Source: an uncultured Prevotellaceae bacterium (lineage in GTDB: Bacteria; Bacteroidota; Bacteroidia; Bacteroidales; Bacteroidaceae). Taken from it: a stretch of DNA of 64,000 nt. Below the pieces are notes generated by a model. It saw only the letters and a program-made list of their open reading frames with translations. It did not search any database and was not told the DNA's origin. The position numbers and the translations under genes were made by a program. The stretch covers positions 1 through 64,000 of the forward strand of contig CADBHI010000002.1 in NCBI GenBank assembly GCA_902794405.1, in the 5' to 3' direction. Positions 27,128 through 35,884 of the stretch are shown here, piece after piece. The first letter of the stretch is position 1. Every line of letters begins with the position of its first letter.

Positions 27128-28288
27128 ATGAGAATACTGATTATACATCGGTCTTTTGCATTAGTTGGTGGCGCAGAACGAGTCATTACCGATAAGGCAA
27201 ATTATCTGGCTGACGAAGGCCATCAGCTGATGCTTGTCAGTTACGAACAGGGTGATCATCCGCTTCCATATGAACTTCATCCGTCTGTACAGTATAGGGA
27301 TTTGGATTGCCGTTTCTTTACTTTATCTAAGTATTCGGCTCCTAAACATCTCTATCTATATTTCCGTCTAAAAAAACAGTTCAAGAATAATCTACGTTCG
27401 GTTGTCCATGAATTTAAACCTGAGGTCGTTGTATTGGCTTCTGATTGGCAGACGCTGACGGGAACAGTGATAGAGTCTGTTAATCCAGTGCCTGTGATTG
27501 CTGAATTCCATAATACATACGACTATGTTATGCGGAAAGTGGGAACATCTGAGGGATGGCTAAAGGCGAAACTAACTCAATTGTATTATCGCCATACTAT
27601 CAAAAATTTGGGTAAGTGCGCACAATTGGTTGTGCTTACTGATAGCGATGCCCGTGGATGGCAACAGCATTTTAACAATGTGACTGTTGTTCCTAATCCT
27701 GTTACATTATATCCAGATGTTATTGATGATATTCCCAAAGATCCAGGCAGGATTATCTATGTTGGACGTTTTAATCATGAGAAACGTATAGACCGGCTGA
27801 TAACAGCCTTTTCAATGATTTCTGATAAATATCCAGATTGGCATGTGGATATCTTTGGTGATGGTAATGAAAAAGAAAATTTGTTGTATCAGATTTCAAA
27901 GATGAATTTGGAGGGACGTATTGTCATTCATGAGCCGACAAAGGCCATCTTTGATGAGTATAAGCGAAGCGAGATGTTGGTACTCTGTTCAGAACATGAA
28001 GCATCTCCACTTGTATTAGTAGAGGCAATGGCATGTGGAGTGCCATGTGTTTCAATGGATTGCCCGAACGGTCCACGTGAAATTATTAATGATGGTTATA
28101 CGGGCTTGTTAGCAAAGGACGGAGATATAGACGATTTGTCTGCCAGGATTGAATGGATGATTCTTCATGAAGCTGAGAGACAGAAAATGGGCAATAAGGC
28201 CAGAGAATTTGCAGCGACTCGTAGACTGTCATCGATAATGAATAAATGGAATGAATTGTATACAAGTTTTCATAGTTTAAAATGTTAA
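27128..28288 (+). CDS. Glycosyltransferase family 4 (paralog array, copy 4)
   Basis: The 386-residue product opens MRILIIHRSFALVGGAERVI, TDKANYLADEGH, VSYEQGDHPLPYELHPSVQY, the array pattern. The donor half has IIYVGRFNHEKRIDRLI. The E-x7-E element is EASPLVLVEAMACGVPCVSM (about 290), where the usual FG is replaced by SP although both glutamates remain. It is closest to the copy at 33128 (shared VEKDP/IPKDPxRIIxVGRF and AKxGDxxDL). It overlaps the next GT2 by 7 bases. Confidence 0.9.
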   Translation: MRILIIHRSFALVGGAERVITDKANYLADEGHQLMLVSYEQGDHPLPYELHPSVQYRDLDCRFFTLSKYSAPKHLYLYFRLKKQFKNNLRSVVHEFKPEVVVLASDWQTLTGTVIESVNPVPVIAEFHNTYDYVMRKVGTSEGWLKAKLTQLYYRHTIKNLGKCAQLVVLTDSDARGWQQHFNNVTVVPNPVTLYPDVIDDIPKDPGRIIYVGRFNHEKRIDRLITAFSMISDKYPDWHVDIFGDGNEKENLLYQISKMNLEGRIVIHEPTKAIFDEYKRSEMLVLCSEHEASPLVLVEAMACGVPCVSMDCPNGPREIINDGYTGLLAKDGDIDDLSARIEWMILHEAERQKMGNKAREFAATRRLSSIMNKWNELYTSFHSLKC

Positions 28289-29271
28289 TCAATAGAAGTG
28301 TGGATAAAAAGCTAAGTATAATTGTACCTATTTACAAGGTTGAAGCATATATCAGAGAAAGTCTTAAATCAATTTTCAGACAAGGATTATTTGATTCTGA
28401 TTTTGAGGTCCTTCTTGTTAATGATGGTACGCCGGACAATAGTATTGGCGTAGTTTCCGATATTATCAGTCAACATGATAACATTATTGTTATCAATCAA
28501 GAAAATAGTGGCGTCTCGATGGCTCGTAACGCTGGTCTGGCTGCGGCACAGGGTAGATATGTCTATTTTATGGACCCTGATGATTTACTGGTAGAGAATG
28601 CGCTTTCTGTTCTTTTACCAAAACTCTTATATAATTCGCCAGACATCCTAATGGCAGGTTATTGCCGTTTTAGCGACGGAGAGGATTACTCATCTCATAT
28701 TCGTGTAGACCAGCACTATTCAGAGCACATAAAAACGGGAGAGCAAGCATTCCTTGAAGATCTAAGTCCATACGAGTGCTATATTTGGATGATGTTAATA
28801 AGGCGTGACTTTTTGTTGAGCAATAATATTTTCTTTAAGCCTTTCTGGTATGAAGATACTCTCTTCTGCCAGGAGTGCTTCATAAAGGCAAAGTCGGTTG
28901 TAAGAACAAAATTTCAGCTCTATGTATATAGATTGAGGGAAGGCTCCTTTACGTCCTCAATGAATCTTAACAAGATGGTCGACTTGAATAGTTGCCTGTC
29001 CGCATTAATTGATTTAAAAGATACAGTCCCTATGCCGAAGACCGTGAAAAGGAAACTGATGGACAATGTATTCTCATCATTTTCGTATGGTATTTGGTGC
29101 ATTTCTCATAATGCGACGATCTATGAGGAAAGAAAGAAAATAGTATCAGATTTGAAAGCAAAGATACCCCCATCTCAGTTCATGTTTTATGGTAATGTGA
29201 AACACCTGTTTGTTTCTTTCATGTTTCGTTATTTGCCATATATTTATTTGGCATTGCGTAAAAGATGCTGA
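28282..29271 (+). CDS. Glycosyltransferase family 2
   Basis: A 329-residue GT2 enzyme: KKLSIIVPIYKVEAYIRESL, LLVNDGTPDNS, SGVSMARNAGLAAAQGRY and the DxD-type MDPDDLL (about 96), with WYEDTLFCQEC as the probable base motif. The end FMFRYLPYIYLALRKRC is basic and hydrophobic and may associate with the membrane. It is the intact relative of the deleted GT2 at 26071. It overlaps the previous and following genes by 7 bases each. Confidence 0.88.
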   Translation: MLINRSVDKKLSIIVPIYKVEAYIRESLKSIFRQGLFDSDFEVLLVNDGTPDNSIGVVSDIISQHDNIIVINQENSGVSMARNAGLAAAQGRYVYFMDPDDLLVENALSVLLPKLLYNSPDILMAGYCRFSDGEDYSSHIRVDQHYSEHIKTGEQAFLEDLSPYECYIWMMLIRRDFLLSNNIFFKPFWYEDTLFCQECFIKAKSVVRTKFQLYVYRLREGSFTSSMNLNKMVDLNSCLSALIDLKDTVPMPKTVKRKLMDNVFSSFSYGIWCISHNATIYEERKKIVSDLKAKIPPSQFMFYGNVKHLFVSFMFRYLPYIYLALRKRC

Positions 29272-30293
29272 AGGTTTCCATCATCATACCTGTGTATAAT
29301 GTGGCACAGTATATTCAACGGTGCATACATTCTATATTAGTTCAAGAAAGAACTTGTTGCGATATTGAGTGTATCATTGTCAATGATTGTACACAAGACG
29401 ATAGCATGCAGATTATACATGATATGTTGAATGATTATCATGGCAATATCCAGTTTGTTATTTGCCATCATAAGGTCAACAAAGGACTATCCGCAGCGCG
29501 TAATACAGGTATCCGAAGAGCGACAGGTGATTATATTTTGTTCGTAGATTCTGATGATTATATCAGTGATGATTGTCTTAAACAGATGCAGAAAGGAGTG
29601 GATGACTATCCTGGGATAGATGTCATATTGGGAAATGCCTACAGTTGTAAATACGGGCAACCATTCTTTCCGTCAGTTTCAGAACCAATGCTCTTATCTA
29701 ATGCCAACGAGATCTTATTGAAGATTTATTTTGCAGAGTTACATTTCCATGCATGGAATAGGTTGATTCGTCGCAACTTGTTGTTGGATAATGATCTTTT
29801 TTTTGTTGAAGGTTTGTTATATGAGGATATGCCGTGGACTTATCGGTTGATTTCAGTAATGTCTTCTATGTTGGTATTACCTTATAATACCTATATTTAT
29901 GAAGATAATGTAAATTCAATTACGAATACTCCAAAGAATAGGATGAATCAGCTCGTATTTAGTTTTTGTTATATAATTAATTTTATCCTAGATAATATCC
30001 GAAAGGAAATCCGAAGCGATAGTCGTATCTATTGTTTTGCTATATTGCTGAGGACAATTGATATGAATTGTCAATTCTCATGTTCAAAAGATATGATAGT
30101 TAAGTTGGATTTGGTAAAGTATCGTTTAATTAGAGAAGCCCTTTTATCAGGCAGATTATTATTATCTTTATTTTTTATGACAAGCTTAAAGCCTTTTGTC
30201 TCTATGTATCAGTATCCATTCATTAGGCGTAATTACCATAAGGTTACAGTGTTATTGGCAAGAACCGAACGGTTTATAGATCGCGTATTCTAA
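29265..30293 (+). CDS. Glycosyltransferase family 2
   Basis: A 342-residue GT2 enzyme: MLKVSIIIPVYNVAQYIQRC, CIIVNDCTQDDSM, NKGLSAARNTGIRRATGDYI, LFVDSDDYISDD (DxD about 94) and LLYEDMPWTYRL (ED base motif). It is the last gene of the continuous plus-strand run. Codon use is notably AT-rich compared with the core genes. The left end of an IS66-family element begins 30 bases after its stop, so the insertion separated it from whatever followed. Confidence 0.88.
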   Translation: MLKVSIIIPVYNVAQYIQRCIHSILVQERTCCDIECIIVNDCTQDDSMQIIHDMLNDYHGNIQFVICHHKVNKGLSAARNTGIRRATGDYILFVDSDDYISDDCLKQMQKGVDDYPGIDVILGNAYSCKYGQPFFPSVSEPMLLSNANEILLKIYFAELHFHAWNRLIRRNLLLDNDLFFVEGLLYEDMPWTYRLISVMSSMLVLPYNTYIYEDNVNSITNTPKNRMNQLVFSFCYIINFILDNIRKEIRSDSRIYCFAILLRTIDMNCQFSCSKDMIVKLDLVKYRLIREALLSGRLLLSLFFMTSLKPFVSMYQYPFIRRNYHKVTVLLARTERFIDRVF

Positions 30294-30323
30294 GTTAGTT
30301 TTTTTTCTATTAGACAGCAATTC

Positions 30324-30374
30324 GTAACTACTCTGCATCCTCTTGCAAGTAACTTCTCAGCACCCTCTTGCAAG
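30324..30374 (+). repeat. Tandem duplication of the IS66 left terminal sequence
   Basis: Two 26-base units, 30324-30349 and 30349-30374, share GTAACT, TCTC/CTC.GCA.CC and CTCTTGCAAG at a 25-base period. The inner unit matches the right end of the element at least as well as the outer one at its variable positions (CAG.ACCC). Confidence 0.7.
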
Positions 30375-30607
30375 AAATCACGTTAATAATTCCTATACTT
30401 GATTTTCCGCTTTTCCAGCTGCATTGCGGATTCTCCCACACATGGAGCGTTGTACTCAGCAATCTAATCAGGTGAGTATGGTGTCACTCATTGCACCATC
30501 GAGTTCTCTTCGTCAATTATCAATCTCAAATTCATTATCGCCAGCGAGAAGCGATTTTACATTTTTGCAGAATGATGAGTTTGTGTTAAAGGTTGTTTCC
30601 TGCGATT

Positions 30608-30637
30608 TTGCCGTTTCGTGAAAGATGCTTATCTTTG
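30608..30637 (+). promoter_or_regulatory. Promoter of the IS66 transposase
   Basis: TTG (30608-30610), 19 bases, then TATCTTTG (30630-30637). This is a complete Bacteroidota promoter ending nine bases before the preferred ATG at 30646. Confidence 0.6.
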
Positions 30638-30645
30638 TACCTGAA

Positions 30646-32144
30646 ATGGTAAGACCGTGCACTGACATAGACGATGTTTTGCGTGAGACAAACCAGCGTC
30701 TGCGCAAACTTGAGAAGTCCGATTCCGAGAAGAATGAGGAGATTGGACGTCTCAATCGTATCAATGGTCAGAAAGATGTCGAGATACACAATCTAAAGCA
30801 GGAGTTTGCCTTGGCAAAGTCCGAACTGTCAGATGCCAAGGACCGTATTCATGAGCTGGAAAAGGAACTGGACAAGAATGATGATGAAGGTGACGACACC
30901 TCCGGTGCTTTAGGGAAACCGGAGAAGAATAGCAGTAACAGCAGCATTCCCCCGTCACAGGAAAGTATAGTGGCCCGTGAACTCCGCAGGACGAAGTTGC
31001 TTCGCAAGCCAAGCGGAAAGCCTAGTGGCGGACAACCGGGACATGAAGGCCACACCTTAAAGACCGTCGCCGAACCGGACAGAATTATAAGACACGAGCC
31101 TGCCTACTGCAAGTGCTGTGGCCGTCCTCTGGAAGGCATACCATACAGGAAAATCCGCAAAAAGCAAACCATCAACATCAAGCTGGTCGTCGAGACGACC
31201 GAGGAGCAATACTGCGAGAAGGTCTGTGAGTGCGGCAGTGTGAACAACTGCGGCACCCCCAACTGTCGCATCAAGTTTGGCGACAACCTCCGCGCACTCG
31301 TGACATACCTCAACGTCGTCCAGTGCGTCCCGTTCAAGAGAATCTCTAAATTCATCTCCGACCTGTCAGGCCAGAAGATCAGCGAGGGAACCGTACAGAA
31401 CATACTCTAGGAAAACAGCAGCAAGGCGGACGAGGCATACGAGGAAATTAGTAAGAGATTAGAGAACGCTCCTGCTTCGTAGGGGCCGACGAGACAGGCG
31501 CTGCTTTGGGAAAGCATCTGCACTGGAACTGGATATTCCAGAACGACTCGCTTACATACGTATATCAGGAGAAGTCGAGAGGACAGCAGGCCATAGATGC
31601 CAAATTCCCCAACGGGCTTCCCAATGCCACACTCGTCACGGACAGGCACCAGAACTATTTCAAGATGAATGTCAAGAACCATCAGGTTTGCCTGGCTCAC
31701 CTCCTGCGGAATGCAGAGTACCTCAACGAACTGGACACAGGCCAGGACTGGTCACAAAGATTCACCCACCTGATATCGCATGCCATGGAACTAAGGCGGG
31801 ATGGCTGTATCACTTCAAGGAAGATAAAGGTGCTCAAGACAAAGATGAAGAACCTACTGAGTGAAAGCCTTACACATCTTAGTGAAGAGTTTGAGTCATT
31901 TAAGAAAGGCATACTCAAAGTCAAGGACTATCTGTTTACTTTCCTGTCAGACTTATATGTACCCTATGACAATAATGCCAGTGAACGAGGCGTGAGGAAA
32001 AACAAGATAAAACAGAAAGTCTGTGGGTGTTTCCGCACTGACAGCGGTGCCGACGATTTTGCCAAGCTACACTCCATTGTGGGAATGGCGACTAAGAACG
32101 GAAACTCCAAATACAACGCTATACTTGCTGTTGTACAACAGTAG
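30646..32144 (+). pseudogene. IS66-family transposase, disrupted by stop codon and frameshift
   Basis: Start taken at ATG 30646 because the promoter box overlaps the earlier in-frame ATG. The first part has a coiled-coil N-terminus, the basic GGQPGHEGHTL motif, the zinc-finger CKCCGRPLEG and FKRISKFISDLSGQKIS. It is cut by TAG at 31408-31410. Reading on, a frameshift between about 31462 and 31478 is needed to reach VGADETGAALGKHLHWNW (first catalytic D), then LVTDRHQNYF (second D) and NNASERGVRKNKIKQK (E) in the frame ending at 32144. The full DDE set is present, so two recent lesions explain the inactivation. Confidence 0.9.
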
Positions 32145-32228
32145 GACGACTATTCATGCCGAGGGGTACTGAGTAGTTACAGAAATTCTTGATATATATA
32201 GATTCATATATTCATAGTGTACAGGAAC

Positions 32229-33032
32229 TTATTTTTCTGCAGGTTCATGAAAATCTGTCCTGTTATATCTTGTTTGTTGGTATTCAATATAGTCACGTAC
32301 AATCATCACCTGTCTTCCTTCAAATTCAATAGTAATGTAATGCTCAAAAATGGAAGACTTGTAGGACAGTGTATTGTAATATGGATATGCCCCGAATAAT
32401 TCACGATAGGTATAATGTGAAGAAGTCTTTCCAAGGATTTCTACAACAAACTGGAAAGTTTTTAAAAACTTTCTTCGGTCTGATAGAATTGTACTTTAAA
32501 AGAAATTTCTATATTAATTTTTTATTCCTTTTCCAGCCACTTTTCCAGTATTAATAGTCAGGATACGCATGCATAGAAATAGATCAATATGTCATAATAA
32601 TCCATTAGGAACTTTGTCGTATAGAGTGATATCTAAAGAAACACCTAAAACATCTCCGTTGGTTTGGACTATGGTAGTTCTGTTGTCAATAATCTTGCAG
32701 AAAGGTATTTTAAGTTGTGTCGATAAATCACTATTTTGATAGTTTACAAGCGAATAGCCTTTTGGAAGATGTCAATCTGCTATTTTGAAGAATCTATTGA
32801 AATTCTCTCTTGTCATCATCAAATCACCATCATCATCCCAAAGGATGAATCCTTTATATAAGTGGGCGCCAACAATAGATCCGCCACAAAGTGAATATTG
32901 TGTGTGGTGTTCTCTGCGGATCTTCTCTGCAATGTCGAATATCTCTAAACATTTTATGTGATAGTCTATGTTTTGAGTCCATTTGTTTTCGTTTTTTATT
33001 CTGTAAAAGTACAAAAAAATTGGATTAATCAA
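32229..33032 (-). pseudogene. LicD-family phosphotransferase remnant
   Basis: The minus-strand frame from 33032 gives CGGSIVGAHLYKGFILWDDD (about 48-67) followed by GDLMMTRENFNRFF, matching the LicD signature GG(T/S).LG..R..GFI.WDDD.D. A TGA then interrupts (about 32772). The same frame resumes as HLPKGYSLVNYQNSD, AKI-like FCKIIDNRTT and DITLYDKVPNGLL before a stop at 32592. Further left a third open stretch (RRKFLKTFQFVVEILG ... YTYRELFGAYPYY ... EFEGRQVMIV) ends at 32229 and is probably the old C-terminus. LicD proteins attach phosphocholine or similar groups to glycans. Multiple stops show it is decayed. The far-left assignment is less certain. Confidence 0.72.
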
Positions 33033-33094
33033 ACAATCTTTTTTGTTTTTGCAATTTTTTCTTTTATTGAATACAATAATTGAATAATTTTGAT

Positions 33095-33102
33095 TAATTT
33101 TG
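33095..33102 (+). promoter_or_regulatory. -7 box before the isolated GT4 gene
   Basis: TAATTTTG, a full TAnnTTTG match followed by CAGC, lies 25 bases before ATG 33128 in very AT-rich DNA. No TTG at the proper distance. Confidence 0.45.
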
Positions 33103-33127
33103 CAGCAAAAATGAATTTGTATTAAGT

Positions 33128-34264
33128 ATGAACATTGTCTTTATATATCGTAATTTTGCTTGTACAGGGGGCGTGGAAAGGACTCTGGTAGATAAGGCTA
33201 ATTATTTGTCAGCAAATGGGCACCATATAACGATAGTTACTTTTGATCAGGGGGCGCATGAATTTGTTTATCCCTTACACCCGTCAGTCGAGCATTATGA
33301 ATTAGATTGTCGACGATTTACATTATATCAATTTCCGATATACAAACGTATTTTTAAATTATGGCAGATGAATCGAAGGTTTGTTCATAGGTGGAATGCT
33401 TTTGTTCAGCGGACAAAACCAGATGTTGTCGTTACAACTACTAATTCTGGCGACTTTCTGAGAGAAATATTAACAGCAAGAGATAAAACGAATATGATAG
33501 TGGAGTCTCATACTGCTTTTATCTATGATATGGGGTCAAAATCCATAATTCGTAAACTTTGGTTGATGAGATACATGCGTATTGTAAAAAGAGGCAATAT
33601 GATAATCTCTTTAACTCAAGGTGATGCTCAATTTTGGAAAGAGCATGGAGTGAGTCGTATAATGGTTTTGCCTAATCCTTTGACCGTGTATCCTGAGACG
33701 ATTGATGATGTAGAAAAAGATCCTTATCGTATCATATTTGTGGGAAGGTTTGATAAAGTTAAACGTATTGATTTGCTGATTTCTGCATTTGCACTTATTG
33801 CCGAGAAATATCCTCAGTGGTATATTGATATATATGGAGGTGGTGATAAAGGATTTATTGAACAGTATGTTGACGATAAATTGGTTGGTCGTGTAAAAGT
33901 TCATAAACCGACTCAAGATATTTTTACAGAATATAAAAAAAGTCAGATGTTAGTTCTCTGCTCCAGCTATGAAGGATTCGGCCTTGTTCTCATAGAGGCG
34001 ATGTCTTGTGGTATCCCATGTGTATCATTCGATTGTCCTTATGGCCCCCAAGAGATTATTCAAAACTATTATAATGGACTATTAGCAAAGAATGGCGATG
34101 TGAAGGATTTAGCAGGAAAGATGGAATGGCTTATAACTCATCCAGAAGAGCGTCATATAATGGGACTTAATGCTCATCACTATTCTGCTAAATTTAAGAA
34201 AGAAATAGTTATGAAAGATTGGGAGAAAGCATATTGCGCTTTAAACGATGATAATATGGCATAA
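33128..34264 (+). CDS. Glycosyltransferase family 4 (paralog array, copy 5)
   Basis: A 378-residue product opening MNIVFIYRNFACTGGVERTL, VDKANYLSANGH, VTFDQGAHEFVYPLHPSVEH as in the other array copies, and continuing IIFVGRFDKVKRIDLLI and EGFGLVLIEAMSCGIPCVSF (about 281), FDCPYGPQEII. It is separated from the rest of the array by the IS66 element and the LicD remnant. Base composition is very AT-rich. Its last 56 bases overlap the end of the convergent GT2 gene on the other strand; both C-termini resemble their paralogs, so both ends seem real. Confidence 0.9.
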   Translation: MNIVFIYRNFACTGGVERTLVDKANYLSANGHHITIVTFDQGAHEFVYPLHPSVEHYELDCRRFTLYQFPIYKRIFKLWQMNRRFVHRWNAFVQRTKPDVVVTTTNSGDFLREILTARDKTNMIVESHTAFIYDMGSKSIIRKLWLMRYMRIVKRGNMIISLTQGDAQFWKEHGVSRIMVLPNPLTVYPETIDDVEKDPYRIIFVGRFDKVKRIDLLISAFALIAEKYPQWYIDIYGGGDKGFIEQYVDDKLVGRVKVHKPTQDIFTEYKKSQMLVLCSSYEGFGLVLIEAMSCGIPCVSFDCPYGPQEIIQNYYNGLLAKNGDVKDLAGKMEWLITHPEERHIMGLNAHHYSAKFKKEIVMKDWEKAYCALNDDNMA

Positions 34265-35243
34265 GGAGATCTTCAAATATTTTTCCATATAGGTAATGTA
34301 TGTGGATATAGGAATGAGGCATCTGTTTGAATATGTAGTTTATTACCTTTTGTTTTTTTCCGTTTCTAAAATTAATATCTTTCGTTTTGTGCCACAAATA
34401 ATCCACAATGCTGATTCTTTCCTTCGAATTTTTTGTGCAATGGGAAATGGTGCTAATGAGGACGGAAAAGGAGATGAATACATCATTTTCTACTTTCTTT
34501 TGAACTAGGGGCTCCAATCTGTTTAGTGTGGTTAATTCCCACGTTTTAGCTATAGAAATGCAAAAGTCTTTTCCTTTTTTCTCACTAAATGAATAAGTCG
34601 TGGATTCGTGTCCTTTTCGATAAATATAGAATGCCCAATTTAAAACTTGGCACTTTTTTGCCTTAATGTAGCATTCATGAATAAAAGGGACATCTTCATA
34701 GGTAATGCCTGGAGTAAACTTGATGTTATTCTTTGTCAGAAACTCTCTCTTATATATTATTCTCCATATATAACAATGGTGAGGATTCAACTCAAGAAGT
34801 AATTCATTCCCGGTTTTTCTTTCAGTGCTAATTAGGGGAGGGTTTATAAAAAACAAATTTAAAATTTCTTCGTCATGTAACTCTAAGAAGTTTCCTATAG
34901 TAAGATCAGCATCATATGATATTGCTTTATCTAATAATGGACTTAGTGTATTCTTTATAAGAAGATCATCGGAATCAATCATGATAACATAATCTCCATG
35001 TGCATATGAGAATCCTTTATTCCGTGCTATTGCCTGACCTTGATTATCTTGCTCCAATACTATGACATTAGAATGTTGGTTAATTAGATCCCCAATCATC
35101 CCCATACTATTATCGGTCGTTCCGTCATTCACAAGAATGATCTCATAATCATTTTCATCGAGTCCTTGTTGGTAAATACTCTCAATACATGGGAGAATAT
35201 ACTTTTCGACATTATATATAGGTATGATAATGCTTAATTTCAT
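34209..35243 (-). CDS. Glycosyltransferase family 2
   Basis: I start it at ATG 35241-35243, giving MKLSIIIPIYNVEKYILPCI and 344 residues. The frame extends 15 codons upstream without GT2-like sequence. Elements: IILVNDGTTDNSM, GQAIARNKGFSYAHGDYVIM and the DxD-type IDSDDLL (about 88), ITYEDVPFIHECYI as base motif. It is related to the GT2s at 26071 (deleted) and 28282. It stands alone, reversed relative to the array, and converges with the GT4 at 33128. Confidence 0.88.
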   Translation of the reverse strand: MKLSIIIPIYNVEKYILPCIESIYQQGLDENDYEIILVNDGTTDNSMGMIGDLINQHSNVIVLEQDNQGQAIARNKGFSYAHGDYVIMIDSDDLLIKNTLSPLLDKAISYDADLTIGNFLELHDEEILNLFFINPPLISTERKTGNELLLELNPHHCYIWRIIYKREFLTKNNIKFTPGITYEDVPFIHECYIKAKKCQVLNWAFYIYRKGHESTTYSFSEKKGKDFCISIAKTWELTTLNRLEPLVQKKVENDVFISFSVLISTISHCTKNSKERISIVDYLWHKTKDINFRNGKKQKVINYIFKQMPHSYIHIHYLYGKIFEDLLMPYYHRLKRNMLSPNLS

Positions 35244-35286
35244 ATGTTTTAGTTTGATTTGTTCTTTAAATATATTAGTTCTCTTC

Positions 35287-35580
35287 AATAGTTTTCACAT
35301 CGGAAATGTTTATACTCTTATGAAGGAAGCTCACTACGTGTTTGACCGAGGATTGGGTACGACGGATACTGCTGTAAGAATCTTGATATAATCTGTCTGT
35401 ACTGCTCACAGCATGGTGACTATCGTGGAGCATGGCTTGAAAATGCATGAAAATACCTACGAAATGTTGAGGATTTTGAACGTTTCGTTGTTGGATAAGC
35501 CTCCTACTAAGGAACACTTTACCAAAGAATCTGTACAATCTGCTGATTATGGCCAATTGACTCTTAATATAGGACATTAA
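35287..35580 (+). pseudogene. IS4-like transposase, C-terminal remnant
   Basis: In one plus-strand frame the DNA reads LGTTDTAVRILI, a TAA (35389-35391), then SMVTIVEHGLKMHENTYEML and RILNVSLLDKPPTKEHFT, stopping at 35578-35580. From memory this follows the C-terminal pattern of Bacteroidota IS4-type transposases (GTSENAV..Q, TYCLVAIVEHD.K....TYE.L.ILS.SL.DKT). The N-terminal two thirds, including most of the DDE core, are gone. The longer open frame on the opposite strand is its shadow. Identification is by pattern only. Confidence 0.6.
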
Positions 35581-35800
35581 TGATGAATCTCTTTTGGGAT
35601 GCAAAATTACATTTTTTTCATCAAATAGCCAAATTTTATAGTGTTTTTCTTCCTAATAGGATGGGGAAGTGTTGTTTTGCCCATGGGATAATAGGGTAGA
35701 GGAGTATGCATATGACGAGGGATGTGGGGATGGCGGTGTGCCTGTTCTTTCTGAAATTTCTTCCCAGATGAGGGCCATTCTGCCTTTTCAAGAGAAGTGA

Positions 35801-35884
35801 AAAGTGAGATCTTCACAAAGCTATCAGGCAGACCGTATCATGCCTGCTTGGCTCGAACTATTTGGTCTGCTTGGTGCCCAATAA
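35801..35884 (+). pseudogene. Glycosyltransferase family 4, last codons only
   Basis: The frame reads KVRSSQSYQADRIMPAWLEL then FGLLGAQ and a TAA at 35882-35884. This is the C-terminal pattern of the local GT4 array: KARLSSKRYEAEVIMPMW in the gene at 24930 and SSQRYSADRIMIQWMNLF in the gene at 23776. An in-frame stop lies immediately upstream, so only the end of a sixth array copy survives. The 215 bases between this and the IS4-like remnant show nothing I recognise. Confidence 0.7.

Larger units (their letters stand above)
30324..32180 (+). mobile_element. IS66-family insertion sequence (1857 bp, transposase inactivated)
   Basis: The element carries one IS66-type DDE transposase gene. Its ends are imperfect inverted repeats: 30324-30343 begins GTAACTACTCTGCATCCTCT and the complement of 32161-32180 begins GTAACTACTCAGTACCCCTC, identical in the first ten positions and 14 of 20 overall. 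The flanks are AGCAATTC (30316-30323) and AGAAATTC (32181-32188), seven of eight identical, which fits the 8-bp target duplication of this family after one mutation. The left end holds a second copy of the terminal sequence 25 bp inward. About 270 bases between the left end and the gene contain only its promoter. The presence of tnpC alone fits the ISBst12-like subgroup. Confidence 0.85.

Noticed and set aside
30424..30621. 65-codon plus-strand frame in the IS66 left region
   Set aside because: Lies between the terminal repeats and the transposase promoter, with no recognisable features. IS66 elements with tnpA/tnpB were considered, but this frame does not resemble either.
32217..32554. Two overlapping plus-strand frames of about 60 codons
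   Set aside because: The minus strand carries LicD-like stretches here. The plus-strand frames are AT-rich chance frames without a promoter.
35275..35604. Minus-strand open frame of 109 codons
   Set aside because: The plus strand of the same DNA reads as an IS4-like transposase tail, and the minus-strand product has no family-like features.
35607..35816. Minus-strand open frame of 69 codons
   Set aside because: No promoter, composition unlike coding DNA, low-complexity His/Pro content; nothing recognisable.
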